The translations under genes and the position numbers were made by a program. The notes below the pieces were generated by a model that did no database searches, was not told where the DNA came from, and was given only the letters and a program-made list of their open reading frames with translations. A stretch of 44,397 nucleotides of DNA from Gemmatimonadota bacterium (GTDB lineage Bacteria; Gemmatimonadota; Gemmatimonadetes; Longimicrobiales; Gaopeijiaceae): contig JAJDUP010000016.1 of NCBI GenBank assembly GCA_022826565.1, positions 1 through 44,397 of the forward strand, written 5' to 3'. Positions 8,776-18,499 of this stretch are shown one piece after another (position 1 is the stretch's first letter; the number at the start of each line of letters is the position of its first letter).

Positions 8776-11093
8776 GGGGCTGGCCCCCGATCCTGTGGAC
8801 CGCCGTGGGCTTCGCCGCGGGCGCGGCAGCCAGCACGGCGATGGGGTTCGACCGGACCCTCCTCTCACTCCTGATCGCCGCCTGTCCCGTACTGCTATGG
8901 CGCGGTCCCGATTCGCGCGGTCTGGGTCTGTTGCTCTGCTTCGTGGCGGGGCTCGCCTGGGCCGCGGCGGACCGCCGGGCGCTCGAGAGGTGCGCGCCGG
9001 CCGTCAGAGACGGGGCTCCCGCCCTCGTCAGCGGCTATTTCAGTGCCGTGAGTGCGGATGGGGCCTCGACGCTGCGGGTGAGCGGGCGGGGAAACGGGCG
9101 CGCGGCCGGGCCTCAAGACGGGCCGGGCGACCGCTGCGGTAGCGAAATCCGGGTCTACACCCGCGCCGGCGAGCCGCCCGAGGCCCTGCCGATCACCGTC
9201 GAGGGGCGCTGGTTCAAGTCGATCCGCCCGGACGGCTCCGAGGCGGTCTACCTGAGCGCGTCGAAGGTGGAGCCGCCGGGTGCGAGCGCCGCTGCGAGCG
9301 CGGCCGCCATCCGCGTCCCCTGGTCCGTCCGCGTCCGCGCCGCCATCCGCGGACGGGCCGCCGAGGCCCTCGACCGCAGGCTCGGCACGCAGGCCGGGGT
9401 CGCCTCCGCGCTGGTCCTCGCCGAGCGCGACGGCATCCCGCGCGAGCTCTGGGATGCCTTCGCCCGCTCCGGCACCGCGCACCTGCTCTCGATCTCGGGG
9501 TTTCACGTCGGGGTGATCGCCGCGCTCCTCGGTGGCATCCTCTCGGCCGCCGCGCTGCCCCCGCGCCGCCGCGCCGCCGGCATCGCCATCGGCGTCTGGG
9601 CCTACGTCCTCGTCATCGGCGCGCCCACCTCGGCCATGCGCGCGGCCTGGATGACCTCGGCCTTCGTGCTGGGACGCCTCCGCGAGACACCGGCCCGCAC
9701 CCTCGGCGCCCTGGGCCTGTCGATGCTGATGATCGCCCTGTTGCGCCCGTCGGCCGTCTCCGGGGCCGGCTTCCAGCTCACCGTCACGGGGACCGCCGGC
9801 ATCCTGATCATGACGCGGTGGATCATGCTGCACTGGCCGCGGCACCGCTACCGGGAATGGATCGCGTCGCCGGTCGCGGCCGGGATCGGGGCGTCGGTCT
9901 TCACGGCCCCCGTCCTCGCGTACCATTTCGGGCAGATTCCGCTGCTGTCGCTGCCTGCGTCGATCCTCCTCACGCCGATGGTGGCCGCGGCGGTGCCCGG
10001 CGTCATCCTGACGATCGTGATGGATGTGCTGCACGTCCCCGGGGCCGCCGTCGCCGGGATGGGCGCGGAGGGGCTGCTGCTCGCGGTCACCCGCATCGCG
10101 GCCTGGCTGGGCGGCCTCCCCGGCACGGTCGCGCTGGTCACGCCCCGCGAAGCCGCCCTCCTCACCGCGGGAGCGATCGCCCCCCTCGCGCTCGCCACCG
10201 CCGCCTGGCGGACCCGCCCCGCCATCCGCGCCGCCGTGTCGGTCCTCACCGCCCTCGCCACGCTCTGGGCCGGACAGGCCGCGCTCTCCCTGGCGGGGCG
10301 GGGGACCCTGCAGATCACCGCGATCGATGTCGGGCAGGGCGACGCCATCGCGATCCGCACCCCGCGCGGCCGCTGGCTCCTCGTGGACGCCGGGCCGCGC
10401 GGCTTCGGCGGGACTGACGCAGGCCTGACGCGCGTGGTGCCGTACCTGAACGGGCAGGGAGCGCGCCGCCTCGAGGCGATCGTCCTCTCCCACCCCGATG
10501 AAGACCACGCAGGGGGGCTCGGCGCGGTTCTGCGCAATGTCTCGACCCGTGCGGTGCTCGGTCCGGGCCTGGGGAGCGGGCAGTCCGGGCACATGCTGGG
10601 GCTTGCCGAGGCGCTCGACGCGGGGGTGCCCTGGCGGCGGGCGGTCGCGGGCGATGCGTGGACGACCGACGGCGTGGTTTTCCGGGTGCTGAACCCGCCG
10701 CGGTCAGCAGGGACGCTCGATCCCGGCGATCCGAACGACTGGTCCGTCGTGATGCGCGTCGAGTTCGGCGACTTCTCGGCCCTGCTCATGGGTGACGCGA
10801 GCGACGACATCGAGGCGCGGGTGATGGAGGCGGGGGCGGCGGCGGTCACCCTCCTCAAGGTCGGCCATCACGGCAGCATCACCTCGAGCGCGGAGGCCTT
10901 CGTGCGCGAGACCTCGCCGGAGTACGCAATCATCCCCGTCGGCGCCCGCAACCGCTACGGGCACCCAAATCCCGTGGTCCTCGCGCGGCTGCGTCGCGCG
11001 GGCGCGCGCATACTGAGAACGGACACGCAGGGCACGGTCACGGTGATCGCGCGGCCCGATGGGAGTGTGACGGTCAGGACGAGCCGGGTGTAG
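8772..11093 (+). CDS. comEC: ComEC/Rec2-family DNA uptake channel with metallo-beta-lactamase-like domain
   Basis: Polytopic inner-membrane protein that passes single-stranded DNA into the cytoplasm during natural transformation. At 773 residues it has the three expected parts: an N-terminal membrane/OB-like region (residues ~1-190), the Competence-domain helices with the signature SISGFHVG near residue 240, and a C-terminal metallo-beta-lactamase-like domain with DVGQGDA, the metal-binding HPDEDHAGG near residue 573 and VGHHGS near 696. The GTG start overlaps the preceding stop. Pilus-type uptake genes are not in the window, so competence itself is not shown. fbp follows after 52 bases. Confidence 0.95.
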   Translation: MRGWPPILWTAVGFAAGAAASTAMGFDRTLLSLLIAACPVLLWRGPDSRGLGLLLCFVAGLAWAAADRRALERCAPAVRDGAPALVSGYFSAVSADGASTLRVSGRGNGRAAGPQDGPGDRCGSEIRVYTRAGEPPEALPITVEGRWFKSIRPDGSEAVYLSASKVEPPGASAAASAAAIRVPWSVRVRAAIRGRAAEALDRRLGTQAGVASALVLAERDGIPRELWDAFARSGTAHLLSISGFHVGVIAALLGGILSAAALPPRRRAAGIAIGVWAYVLVIGAPTSAMRAAWMTSAFVLGRLRETPARTLGALGLSMLMIALLRPSAVSGAGFQLTVTGTAGILIMTRWIMLHWPRHRYREWIASPVAAGIGASVFTAPVLAYHFGQIPLLSLPASILLTPMVAAAVPGVILTIVMDVLHVPGAAVAGMGAEGLLLAVTRIAAWLGGLPGTVALVTPREAALLTAGAIAPLALATAAWRTRPAIRAAVSVLTALATLWAGQAALSLAGRGTLQITAIDVGQGDAIAIRTPRGRWLLVDAGPRGFGGTDAGLTRVVPYLNGQGARRLEAIVLSHPDEDHAGGLGAVLRNVSTRAVLGPGLGSGQSGHMLGLAEALDAGVPWRRAVAGDAWTTDGVVFRVLNPPRSAGTLDPGDPNDWSVVMRVEFGDFSALLMGDASDDIEARVMEAGAAAVTLLKVGHHGSITSSAEAFVRETSPEYAIIPVGARNRYGHPNPVVLARLRRAGARILRTDTQGTVTVIARPDGSVTVRTSRV

Positions 11094-11145
11094 GGGGAGG
11101 CGATCACCTTGCCCCCCACCCCCAACCCCCCCATCTTCCCGCCCC

Positions 11146-12189
11146 ATGCGGAGCAAAGTCGTCACCATCGATCGGCACATCATCGACCAGGAGCGCCTGC
11201 ACCCGGGCGCTTCGGGCCGCTTTTCGGCGCTCCTCTACGACATCGCGCTGGCCGCCAAGCTGATTTCGCGCGAGGTCAACATGGCCGGGCTCATCGACGT
11301 GCTGGGGCGCACGGGCGAGGTCAACGTGCACGGCGAGGCGGTCGAGAAGCTCGACATCTTCGCGCAGGACGCCATCTACAAGGCGATGGATCACGCCGGG
11401 CACCTCTGCTGCATGGTCTCGGAAGAGTGCGACCACATCATCTCGATCCCGGACCAGTTCGAGCTCGGGCCCTACGTGCTCCTTTTCGATCCGCTCGACG
11501 GCTCGTCGAACATCAACGTCAACGTCTCGATCGGGACGATCTTCTCCGTCCATCAGCGCATCACGCCGCGCGGGCGCCCCGGCACGATCGACGACTGCCT
11601 GCAGAAGGGGTCCCGGCAGCTGGCCGCCGGCTACATCGTCTACGGGTCGTCGACGATGCTGGTCTACACGACTGGGATCGACCAGGGGGTGCACGGGTTC
11701 ACCCTCGACCCCTCGATCGGCGAGTTCCTGCTCAGCCACCGCGACATCCGCATTCCCGACCCGCCCGCGAAGATCTACTCGGTCAACGAGGCCTACTACG
11801 CGCGCTGGTCGAGGAACCAGCAGCGGCTCGTCGACCACTTCCGCGGTCTGAACGGAGAAGGGGGTGGCGGGTACAAATCCCGCTATATTGGTTCGTTGGT
11901 CTCGGATTTTCACCGGACCCTGCTGCAGGGAGGGATCTTCATGTATCCTCCCGACTCGCGGGCGCCCGGCGGAAAGCTGAGGATACTGTACGAGGCCGCG
12001 CCGCTCGCCATGGTCTGCAAGGCGGCGGGGGGCAGGGCCTCGGACGGAAGCAGGGACATCCTGGACATCGAGCCCGATGGGCTGCATGACCGGACGCCGC
12101 TGTTTCTCGGGTCCGCGAGCCTCGTGGACCTGGCAGAGGATTACCTGGCAGGACGGGTCGAGAGGCCCGAGGAAGAGGCAGATAGCTGA
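11146..12189 (+). CDS. fbp: Fructose-1,6-bisphosphatase, class 1
   Basis: Metal-dependent phosphatase hydrolysing fructose-1,6-bisphosphate to fructose-6-phosphate in gluconeogenesis; cytoplasmic. The 347 residues include GEAVEKLDIFAQD, SEECD, the metal-binding DPLDGSSNINVNVSIGTIF near residue 115, the substrate-binding YIGSLVSDFHRTLLQGGIF, and LRILYEAAPLAMVCKAAGGRASDG near the end. Start ATG at 11146 lies 52 bases after comEC; it could be the last gene of that run or have its own promoter, and no clear promoter is visible. It is the last housekeeping gene before the surface-protein island. Confidence 0.96.
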   Translation: MRSKVVTIDRHIIDQERLHPGASGRFSALLYDIALAAKLISREVNMAGLIDVLGRTGEVNVHGEAVEKLDIFAQDAIYKAMDHAGHLCCMVSEECDHIISIPDQFELGPYVLLFDPLDGSSNINVNVSIGTIFSVHQRITPRGRPGTIDDCLQKGSRQLAAGYIVYGSSTMLVYTTGIDQGVHGFTLDPSIGEFLLSHRDIRIPDPPAKIYSVNEAYYARWSRNQQRLVDHFRGLNGEGGGGYKSRYIGSLVSDFHRTLLQGGIFMYPPDSRAPGGKLRILYEAAPLAMVCKAAGGRASDGSRDILDIEPDGLHDRTPLFLGSASLVDLAEDYLAGRVERPEEEADS

Positions 12190-12195
12190 ACGAGA

Positions 12196-12228
12196 GGTCG
12201 GAAAGCTGAACGAAAGTTCGATTTTCGT
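12196..12228 (+). promoter_or_regulatory. Candidate upstream activator element of lipoprotein A
   Basis: GGTCGGAAAGCTGAACG followed by GTTCGATTTTCG lies 65-100 bp above the -24 box of gene A. A similar string (GGTTCGGAAATCTGACCG then GTTCAGAATTCCGG) lies in the same orientation and similar distance upstream of gene B. Sigma-54 promoters need an activator bound at such a distance; the assignment rests only on this two-copy conservation. The stretch also contains a local direct repeat (AGCTGAACGA at 12184 and 12204). Confidence 0.35.
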
Positions 12229-12294
12229 GCGACCGTTGGGAGGGGTATGAAGGCCATGTCGTTGTCAGCCAATGACTTGCGCCTGAGTGCCTTT

Positions 12295-12311
12295 TTGGCA
12301 TCGTTCTTGCT
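12295..12311 (+). promoter_or_regulatory. Sigma-54 (-24/-12) promoter of lipoprotein A
   Basis: TTGGCA at 12295-12300 and TTGCT at 12307-12311 put the invariant GG and GC exactly ten bases apart, matching the YTGGCACG-N4-TTGCW consensus except CG read as TC. The predicted start of transcription is near 12322, giving a leader of roughly 177 bases. Gene B has an even better match at the equivalent place. The rest of 12190-12498 holds no gene. Confidence 0.65.
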
Positions 12312-12498
12312 ATAACACTCCCCGACCCAGAAATATCGGGTCGAAACTTGACAACCCTTGGCAATCGTCCCACGGACGGGCCCCCGCGGCTCGCCGGGGA
12401 CGCGAACGATAGATCTTTGTCTGCCCGAATCTCCAGGCACGAGGCCGGAGAACCAACCGGGACGACGAAACCCTTCCATCAAAGGAATGGACGACAGC

Positions 12499-15400
12499 AT
12501 GAACAGACTCAAGCTACTCGCGGCAGTTGCGTTGCTTGGGATCCCTCTCGCTGCCTGTGAGGAGGCGACTCCTCCACCGCCGGTCGGTTCGATCACCGGT
12601 ACGGTATCGATCGAGGGAACCGGGGTTGACGGTGTATCCGTCAATCTGAGCAACGGCAACTCCACCACTACCGCTGGTGGCGGTAGCTACCGCTTCGACA
12701 ACGTCGATGGGGGAGCCTACACCGTCACCATCAGTGGATTCCCGTCGGACGCCACGTTCGACGCAACCTCGGCCGCGGCCACCATCTCATCGGCCGGCCA
12801 GAGCATTACCGTCAACTTCACCGGCGCGTACATCCGTACCGCCAGCGTGATGGGTACGGTGACGGTCGAAAACATGGGCCTGCCCGGCGTAACGGTTACG
12901 CTTACCGGCGTCTCCGGCGCCTCGGCAGTCACCGACGGCAACGGCCAGTACGCCTTCACCGGCCTCCGGATGGGCAGTTACTCGGTCGAGATCTCGGGCT
13001 TCGACAACGACGAGATCGGATTCTCCAACACGGCCGCCTCGGTTGCGGTCGGCGTGGGCGAGTCCAAGATCGTCAGCTTCGACGGCACCTACCTGCGCAC
13101 CGCGGCCATCATGGGCCAGGTGAGCATTGAGGGCGTGGGCCTCGAGGGCGTCAACGTCAGCCTGGCAGGCGGTCCGGACGGCGCGGACATGACGACGATG
13201 ACCGACGCGGCGGGACTTTACACGTTCGCGAAACTGCGTGCGGGTGACTACGCGGTCGGCATCTCGGGCTACGACACCGACGAGTACGAGTTCGAGGTCA
13301 CGTCGCAGAACGTGACCGTGGCGCTGGGCGAGACGGCCAACGTTCCCTTCGATGGTATTCTGCTCCGCACCTCCGGCATCGCCGGGCGGGTGAGCGTGGG
13401 CGGGATGGGCATCTCGGACGTGACGGTCACCGTGTCGGCCGACGGCATGGACGACGTGACGGCGATGACGGACGCGAGCGGCCAGTACGCGGTCTCGGCA
13501 CTTGCCGCGGGCGACTACACGGTGACGATCTCCGGGTACGACGCGGTCGAGTACATGTTCGAGGACAGCCAGGACGTGACCCTGGCGATGGACATGACGG
13601 AGATCGTGAACTTCGAGGGCACGGCGCTGCGCACGGCGAGCGTTTCCGTCTCGGTTACGGCCGACGGCGAAGGCGTAGCGGGTGCAGGGGTGACCCTGAC
13701 CCAGATCACGGGCGCGACGTCGGGCACGGTGCTCGGTACGCAGGCGACCGACGCGGACGGCAACGCAGCCTTCGGGCCGCTGCTTGCGGGCGCCTACCGG
13801 GTCGACATCGCGGTGGACAGCGATGAGATCGACTTCGAGTCCATGGACGCGACGGTCATGGTCGCCACGGCCGAGGCCGCTTCGGTGAGCTTTGCCGGCA
13901 CGATCAACCGCACCGGCAGCATTGGCGGCATGGTGACGGTCGACGGCGCCGGCATGGGCGGTGTCGCGGTCGCGCTGACCGGCGGCGAAGAGGACATGTC
14001 GGCCGAGACCGGCGACGACGGCTCCTACAGCTTCGACGGGCTGCGCAAGGGCGACTACACGGTCAGCATCACGAACCCGGACGAGAACCGGTACGAGTTC
14101 TCCTCGACTTCCGAGAGCGTGAGTCTGGCGGTTGGCCAGTCGCAGAGCGTGAGCTTCGCAGGCTCCATGGTCCGCTCTTCGACCATCAGCGGTACGGTGA
14201 GCGTTGAGGGCTCCGGCCTCGAGGGCGTGGCGGTCACGCTGTCGGCCGAGGGCATGGACGACATGACGGACGAGACCGACGCCGCCGGCGGCTACGCCTT
14301 TGGCGGCCTGGGTGCGGGAACCTACACGGTAGCGATCACGCTGTCAGAGGATCAGGAGGCCGCCTACAACTTCGAGATGACCAGCACGGACGTGACGGTC
14401 GGCGACAACGACGTGGGGACCGCGAACTTCTCGGGCACGCACGAGGCGTCGGCCAGCATTTCCGGAATGCTGTTCGTCGACGAAGGCACGAACAACGACA
14501 TGCTGGACGAGGGCGAGAATCCATTGCCGGCAGCCGGCGTTCCGGTAGTGCTGGTGGGTCCGGGCATCAACCAGCAGAGGCCTACCGCCACGGATGAAAC
14601 CGGAGCCTTCTCGTTCTCCGATCTGGTGGCGGGCACGTACCAGCTGGTGGTGACCATCACGCCCGAGGTTGCGATGGCGCTCGGCGACTACGCCTACGGC
14701 GGATCCGCGACCGGCTACGAGATCGAACTCGGTGTGGGCGCGTCCGAGACGCAGAACCTGCCGTTCGATATCACGCACACGACGGTCAACTTCTCGGCGT
14801 CGCTGAAGAGCGGCGACATGACGGGTGATGCGATTCCAGGCGCCACGGTCACGCTCTATTCGGACGCGGCCGGCGAGACCAAGGTCGGTGATGGCATGAC
14901 CGACGACGACGGCATGGCGTCGATCCGCATCGCGCGTGCCGGTACGACCGGCAACACGGTCCACGCGAAGGTCAGCCACGACGACTACGATGGCGACGGC
15001 ATGACGACCGTGATGTGGGATCCGCAGATGACGTCAACGGACGCATCGAACGACGGCGACATCGTCAACCTGAACGTTGACGCGACCTTCAGCGGTGCCA
15101 CGGTCGACCGTGGCGACTACGGTGGCGGCAAGGCGCTCGCCGGCTGGGCCGTCAGCGTCATGATGGGCGACGAAGCGGTCGAAGGCGCATCCACCGAGCT
15201 GGACGACGACGGCATGGGTGCCTTCATGGCGACCGTCGATGCCGTGCCGGCGACGTTCACGATTGCGGTCGCCGACAACCAGGACAATGCCCTGGACGGC
15301 GGCGAGAGCTACGAGGCGGACGCCGTCGAATACACGCACGACGGTCTGTCACTGGCTGGCACCATGGACGCCGGAATGATCGAGGTGGCATACACGACCC

Positions 15401-18333
15401 AGACTCTGAAGGTCTACGTGCACCACGAGAAGGACCAGGTCGACGGCTACACCGGCAACATCCTGGGCGGCGACGTCCGGGTGTCCGGGATGATCGACGT
15501 CGGCATTCGGCACATCGCCGACAACGGGCGCTCCCGCGCATTCGCGAGCGACGTGTGGAGAGCGACTTCATCGACGTTCTCGGACTCGAGGGGTGTAGTC
15601 ACCTTCCGCGGCGTCCCGGCGGATGCCAACGTCATCGTCACCGCGGACGAGGCGGCGCAGGATCCGGAGGCCGAGGGCTACCAGCCCATCATGCTTCTCG
15701 ATCCCGACGAGCTCGCCGCGTACACGGGCGAGGACTACGTGATGGGTGGCGCGTTCGGCGAGATGGGCGGCTTCCACCACACGGTGGAACTCTGTCCGCT
15801 GATGAGCGTTGATCCCACCGGCCAGCACCACGGCGAGTGCGGATCGTTCGCCTTCGTCGAGACCTACGCTGTGCATGGTCAGGCGTGGAAGAACGACGTC
15901 ATCATGAACGCCACCAACGACGGCTTCACGGTGCGTGGCCTGAGGCACGTTCCGGGAACGACGGTCGACCTCGATCCCGTCGCTGGCAAGAACCTGGCGG
16001 GCGAGAGCGAGTCCTTCACCGCTTTGGCGAGTCCGATCAGGACACGTGGCGAGAATGCTGCAGGAACCAGCATTCTTGACGAGCGCAAGCAGTTCAACTT
16101 CGGCCGGATGGCCGCAGGCGTCTACAAGGTCACCGTGCCCGACGGATGGGTCGCAAAGGTTGGCGGTCCAGACGATGCCGCGGGATCTGCGGCAACCGCC
16201 TTCAACCCGCTCGCGGGTGACACTCAGGTCGACGTGACGCCGACGTGGGGTATTCTCTACGGCCGCGTCACCGGCTCCGACGGGTTCGCGCTCGACAGCA
16301 CGACCGTGAATGTGAACGGCATGGCGACCGAGACGGACGAGTACGGCCGCTACGTCGTGGATGGCTTCACTGCCAGGAGAGCCAGCAGGAATGCGCCAAC
16401 CAACCCGGCGTTCCGCAACCAGTTGGTGGCGGTCGTCACGGCCGAACGGGGCGGATTCGACGCCGTCGCGGACACCATGCTCTTCGCCGGGACCGTGAAC
16501 ACCCCGACAGAGCACAACATCAGCCTTGCTGGCACGGCCGAGACGGCCACTGTCAGCGGAACGGTGACCGCCTTCGGCTCCAGCACCCCGATTGCGGGCG
16601 TGCAGATCCGGGTGGACGGCAATGCCCCGATCAACAAGAATGCGAAGTCGTCGCGTAGTCTCCCGGCCAATGACATCTACGTCACGGGCGCCGACGGCAC
16701 CTACACGATCAGGGTGCCGGCCAAGGGTGCGGGTCTGACTTCCCGCATCAGTGCGCACAGGGCTGGTATGACCTTCTCGCCTGCGCACCTCGATCTCTCG
16801 ACCCCGAGTGGATCGGCAGTTTCCGGGATCAACTTCCAGGGTGTTGCCAACTCCACAATCTCGGGCCGCGTAAAGAACCCGGATGGCGGACCATTCAGTG
16901 GCGTCAAGGTCACAGCGACAGCGGCAGGCGCAACCGCAGCGACGGATTCGGCCACCACCGGTGCAACGGGCACCTACTCGCTCAGCGTACCGGCGGGCCT
17001 TTACGACGTGAATGCCTCGAAGGACGGCTACACGTTCACGTGCCCGGGTGATCCGGCGAATTGTCGCGTAAACGTTGCTCTGGGCCAGAGCCTGTCGTTC
17101 GGCGACTTCACGTCGACGAAGGATGATGAACCGCCGACGCCGCCCTCGGACGACGCGACGCTGAGCGCGCTGAGCCTGAGCGATGGGGCCCTGAGTCCGG
17201 CATTCAGCAGCGCTGACACGATGTACACCGCCGACGTTGGCGAAGATGTCGACACGATCACGGTGACGGCGGCAGCGACTCACGACAGCGCTGACGTTGC
17301 TATCACTCCGGCCGACGCCGACGCCGATGCCGATGGGCATCAGGTCGCGCTGTCAGCGGGTGAGAACATGATCACCGTGGCGGTGACCGCCGAGGACGAC
17401 TCCACGACCATGCGTTACCACGTGACGGTGACTCGCGACGACGGCCGGGATGAGCCGTCCGCTCCGAGGGGCCTCGAGGTGACGCCTGGGGACCAGAGCG
17501 CGACTCTGACCTGGAGGCCGCCGAGACAGATCGGCAGCAGCGCGATAACCGGATACGATTGGGAGGCCAGCGGACCTAACGCACTCACGCAGAGCGGTAC
17601 GGTAACAGACACCACCGTAAACGTGACCGGCCTCACCAACGGCGTCACCTACACCTTCTCGGTGCGGGCCGTGAACGCCGTGGGCAGAGGCCCGGCGGCG
17701 ACTGCCATGGGCAAGGCGCAACCGACGATCACGCTGACGCTGAGTAGCACCACAGTCAGCGAAGCCGGCACGGATACGATCGTCGCAACGGTGTCGGTGT
17801 CCAACACCTCGTCCGAGGACATCACCGTTATGGTGGCCGAGGTCGTGGACGAGGACAACGGGGCTCAGCTCACGATCACGGGTGGAAGCATCATGATCCC
17901 GAGCGGCCAGACGGCAGGTGCGGATACCGCGCTTATCATGGCGACCGATGACGACCTCGATGATGACGCCGTGGGCGCCAATGTGGCGGCAACCAGCGAC
18001 GAAGCGACTGATGCGGCGGCGCAGGCTATCACCATCACCGACGACGACACAGCGCCCGAGGCGCCGCGGAACCTCACGGTAACGCCTGGTGACACACAGC
18101 TCACGGTGGAGTGGATCAGCCCGGCGAACGCTGGAACGTCACCCATCACCCACTACGAGCTCCGCTATGCGCTTACCGCCGACATCGACGATGCGGAGTG
18201 GAATCCGGCCGTCAGCGGTACGGTGCTCACTGGCCTGACAAACGACAGCGAATACACTGTCCAGGTTCGGGCGGTCAGCATCGCAGGTGCAAGCGATCCC
18301 GTCGCCGCCGCGACCGGAACGCCGACAAGTTAG
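12499..18333 (+). CDS. Giant repeat lipoprotein A (carboxypeptidase-regulatory-like, cadherin-like and FN3 domains)
   Basis: A 1944-residue predicted surface lipoprotein; function unknown, probably adhesion or interaction. The signal peptide ends in a lipobox with C20 (PLAAC), followed by EE and a PPPP linker. Seven repeats of ~85 residues follow, each opening like GTVSIEGTGVDGV and closing like VNFTGAYIRT, resembling carboxypeptidase-regulatory or Cna-B folds. From ~650 an SdrD-like unit with an Asp-rich loop (DEGTNNDMLDEGENP), a long conserved region (~970-1450, with YVHHEKDQVDGYTG), two further regulatory-like repeats, a cadherin-like beta-sandwich (~1550), FN3 (~1655), a Calx-beta-like unit (~1740) and a final FN3. 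The alternative ATG at 12487 sits directly on the AAAGGA ribosome site, so 12499 is preferred. It is a close paralog of gene B in inverted orientation. Confidence 0.88.
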   Translation: MNRLKLLAAVALLGIPLAACEEATPPPPVGSITGTVSIEGTGVDGVSVNLSNGNSTTTAGGGSYRFDNVDGGAYTVTISGFPSDATFDATSAAATISSAGQSITVNFTGAYIRTASVMGTVTVENMGLPGVTVTLTGVSGASAVTDGNGQYAFTGLRMGSYSVEISGFDNDEIGFSNTAASVAVGVGESKIVSFDGTYLRTAAIMGQVSIEGVGLEGVNVSLAGGPDGADMTTMTDAAGLYTFAKLRAGDYAVGISGYDTDEYEFEVTSQNVTVALGETANVPFDGILLRTSGIAGRVSVGGMGISDVTVTVSADGMDDVTAMTDASGQYAVSALAAGDYTVTISGYDAVEYMFEDSQDVTLAMDMTEIVNFEGTALRTASVSVSVTADGEGVAGAGVTLTQITGATSGTVLGTQATDADGNAAFGPLLAGAYRVDIAVDSDEIDFESMDATVMVATAEAASVSFAGTINRTGSIGGMVTVDGAGMGGVAVALTGGEEDMSAETGDDGSYSFDGLRKGDYTVSITNPDENRYEFSSTSESVSLAVGQSQSVSFAGSMVRSSTISGTVSVEGSGLEGVAVTLSAEGMDDMTDETDAAGGYAFGGLGAGTYTVAITLSEDQEAAYNFEMTSTDVTVGDNDVGTANFSGTHEASASISGMLFVDEGTNNDMLDEGENPLPAAGVPVVLVGPGINQQRPTATDETGAFSFSDLVAGTYQLVVTITPEVAMALGDYAYGGSATGYEIELGVGASETQNLPFDITHTTVNFSASLKSGDMTGDAIPGATVTLYSDAAGETKVGDGMTDDDGMASIRIARAGTTGNTVHAKVSHDDYDGDGMTTVMWDPQMTSTDASNDGDIVNLNVDATFSGATVDRGDYGGGKALAGWAVSVMMGDEAVEGASTELDDDGMGAFMATVDAVPATFTIAVADNQDNALDGGESYEADAVEYTHDGLSLAGTMDAGMIEVAYTTQTLKVYVHHEKDQVDGYTGNILGGDVRVSGMIDVGIRHIADNGRSRAFASDVWRATSSTFSDSRGVVTFRGVPADANVIVTADEAAQDPEAEGYQPIMLLDPDELAAYTGEDYVMGGAFGEMGGFHHTVELCPLMSVDPTGQHHGECGSFAFVETYAVHGQAWKNDVIMNATNDGFTVRGLRHVPGTTVDLDPVAGKNLAGESESFTALASPIRTRGENAAGTSILDERKQFNFGRMAAGVYKVTVPDGWVAKVGGPDDAAGSAATAFNPLAGDTQVDVTPTWGILYGRVTGSDGFALDSTTVNVNGMATETDEYGRYVVDGFTARRASRNAPTNPAFRNQLVAVVTAERGGFDAVADTMLFAGTVNTPTEHNISLAGTAETATVSGTVTAFGSSTPIAGVQIRVDGNAPINKNAKSSRSLPANDIYVTGADGTYTIRVPAKGAGLTSRISAHRAGMTFSPAHLDLSTPSGSAVSGINFQGVANSTISGRVKNPDGGPFSGVKVTATAAGATAATDSATTGATGTYSLSVPAGLYDVNASKDGYTFTCPGDPANCRVNVALGQSLSFGDFTSTKDDEPPTPPSDDATLSALSLSDGALSPAFSSADTMYTADVGEDVDTITVTAAATHDSADVAITPADADADADGHQVALSAGENMITVAVTAEDDSTTMRYHVTVTRDDGRDEPSAPRGLEVTPGDQSATLTWRPPRQIGSSAITGYDWEASGPNALTQSGTVTDTTVNVTGLTNGVTYTFSVRAVNAVGRGPAATAMGKAQPTITLTLSSTTVSEAGTDTIVATVSVSNTSSEDITVMVAEVVDEDNGAQLTITGGSIMIPSGQTAGADTALIMATDDDLDDDAVGANVAATSDEATDAAAQAITITDDDTAPEAPRNLTVTPGDTQLTVEWISPANAGTSPITHYELRYALTADIDDAEWNPAVSGTVLTGLTNDSEYTVQVRAVSIAGASDPVAAATGTPTS

Positions 18334-18370
18334 CTAACCTCAACCTGGGTTAACGCCCAGCAGTAGCACG

Positions 18371-18398
18371 GCCCCCGCCCGGTTCGCCGGGCGGGGGC
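18371..18398 (+). terminator. GC-rich hairpin with TTCG loop downstream of lipoprotein A
   Basis: A perfect 12-bp stem (GCCCCCGCCCGG pairing with CCGGGCGGGGGC) closes a TTCG tetraloop 37 bases after the gene A stop. There is no T-run, so it would be an atypical terminator or an mRNA 3'-end stabiliser. Confidence 0.7.
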
Positions 18399-18434
18399 AC
18401 CTGCTCCATCACTTGGCAGATGGTGGCAGGACTC

Positions 18435-18470
18435 GTCACCCCCCGTCCGGGACTCCGGGCGGGGGGTGAC
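18435..18470 (+). terminator. Second hairpin downstream of lipoprotein A, shared with gene B
   Basis: Two 16-base arms (GTCACCCCCCGTCCGG and CCGGGCGGGGGGTGAC) pair fully with one G-U wobble around a GACT loop. Read in the direction of transcription, the arms are identical to those of the hairpin 3' of gene B (34675-34710); only the loop differs. Confidence 0.7.
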
Positions 18471-18499
18471 TGTAATGAGCCGGGCACACGGCTTCGTGA

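Noticed and set aside
12306..12313. CTTGCTAT, identical to the spacer of the left lox-like site
   Set aside because: No inverted arms flank it; it is part of the -12 box of the sigma-54 promoter and an eight-base match is expected by chance.
12348..12353. TTGACA upstream of gene A as a sigma-70 -35 box
   Set aside because: No -10-like sequence follows at 15-19 bases; the sigma-54 element just upstream is a better explanation.
15568..17340. Long minus-strand frame inside gene A, and its counterpart on the + strand at 35778-37664 inside gene B
   Set aside because: Both are antisense shadows of the paralogous lipoproteins; their mutual similarity only reflects the similarity of A and B.
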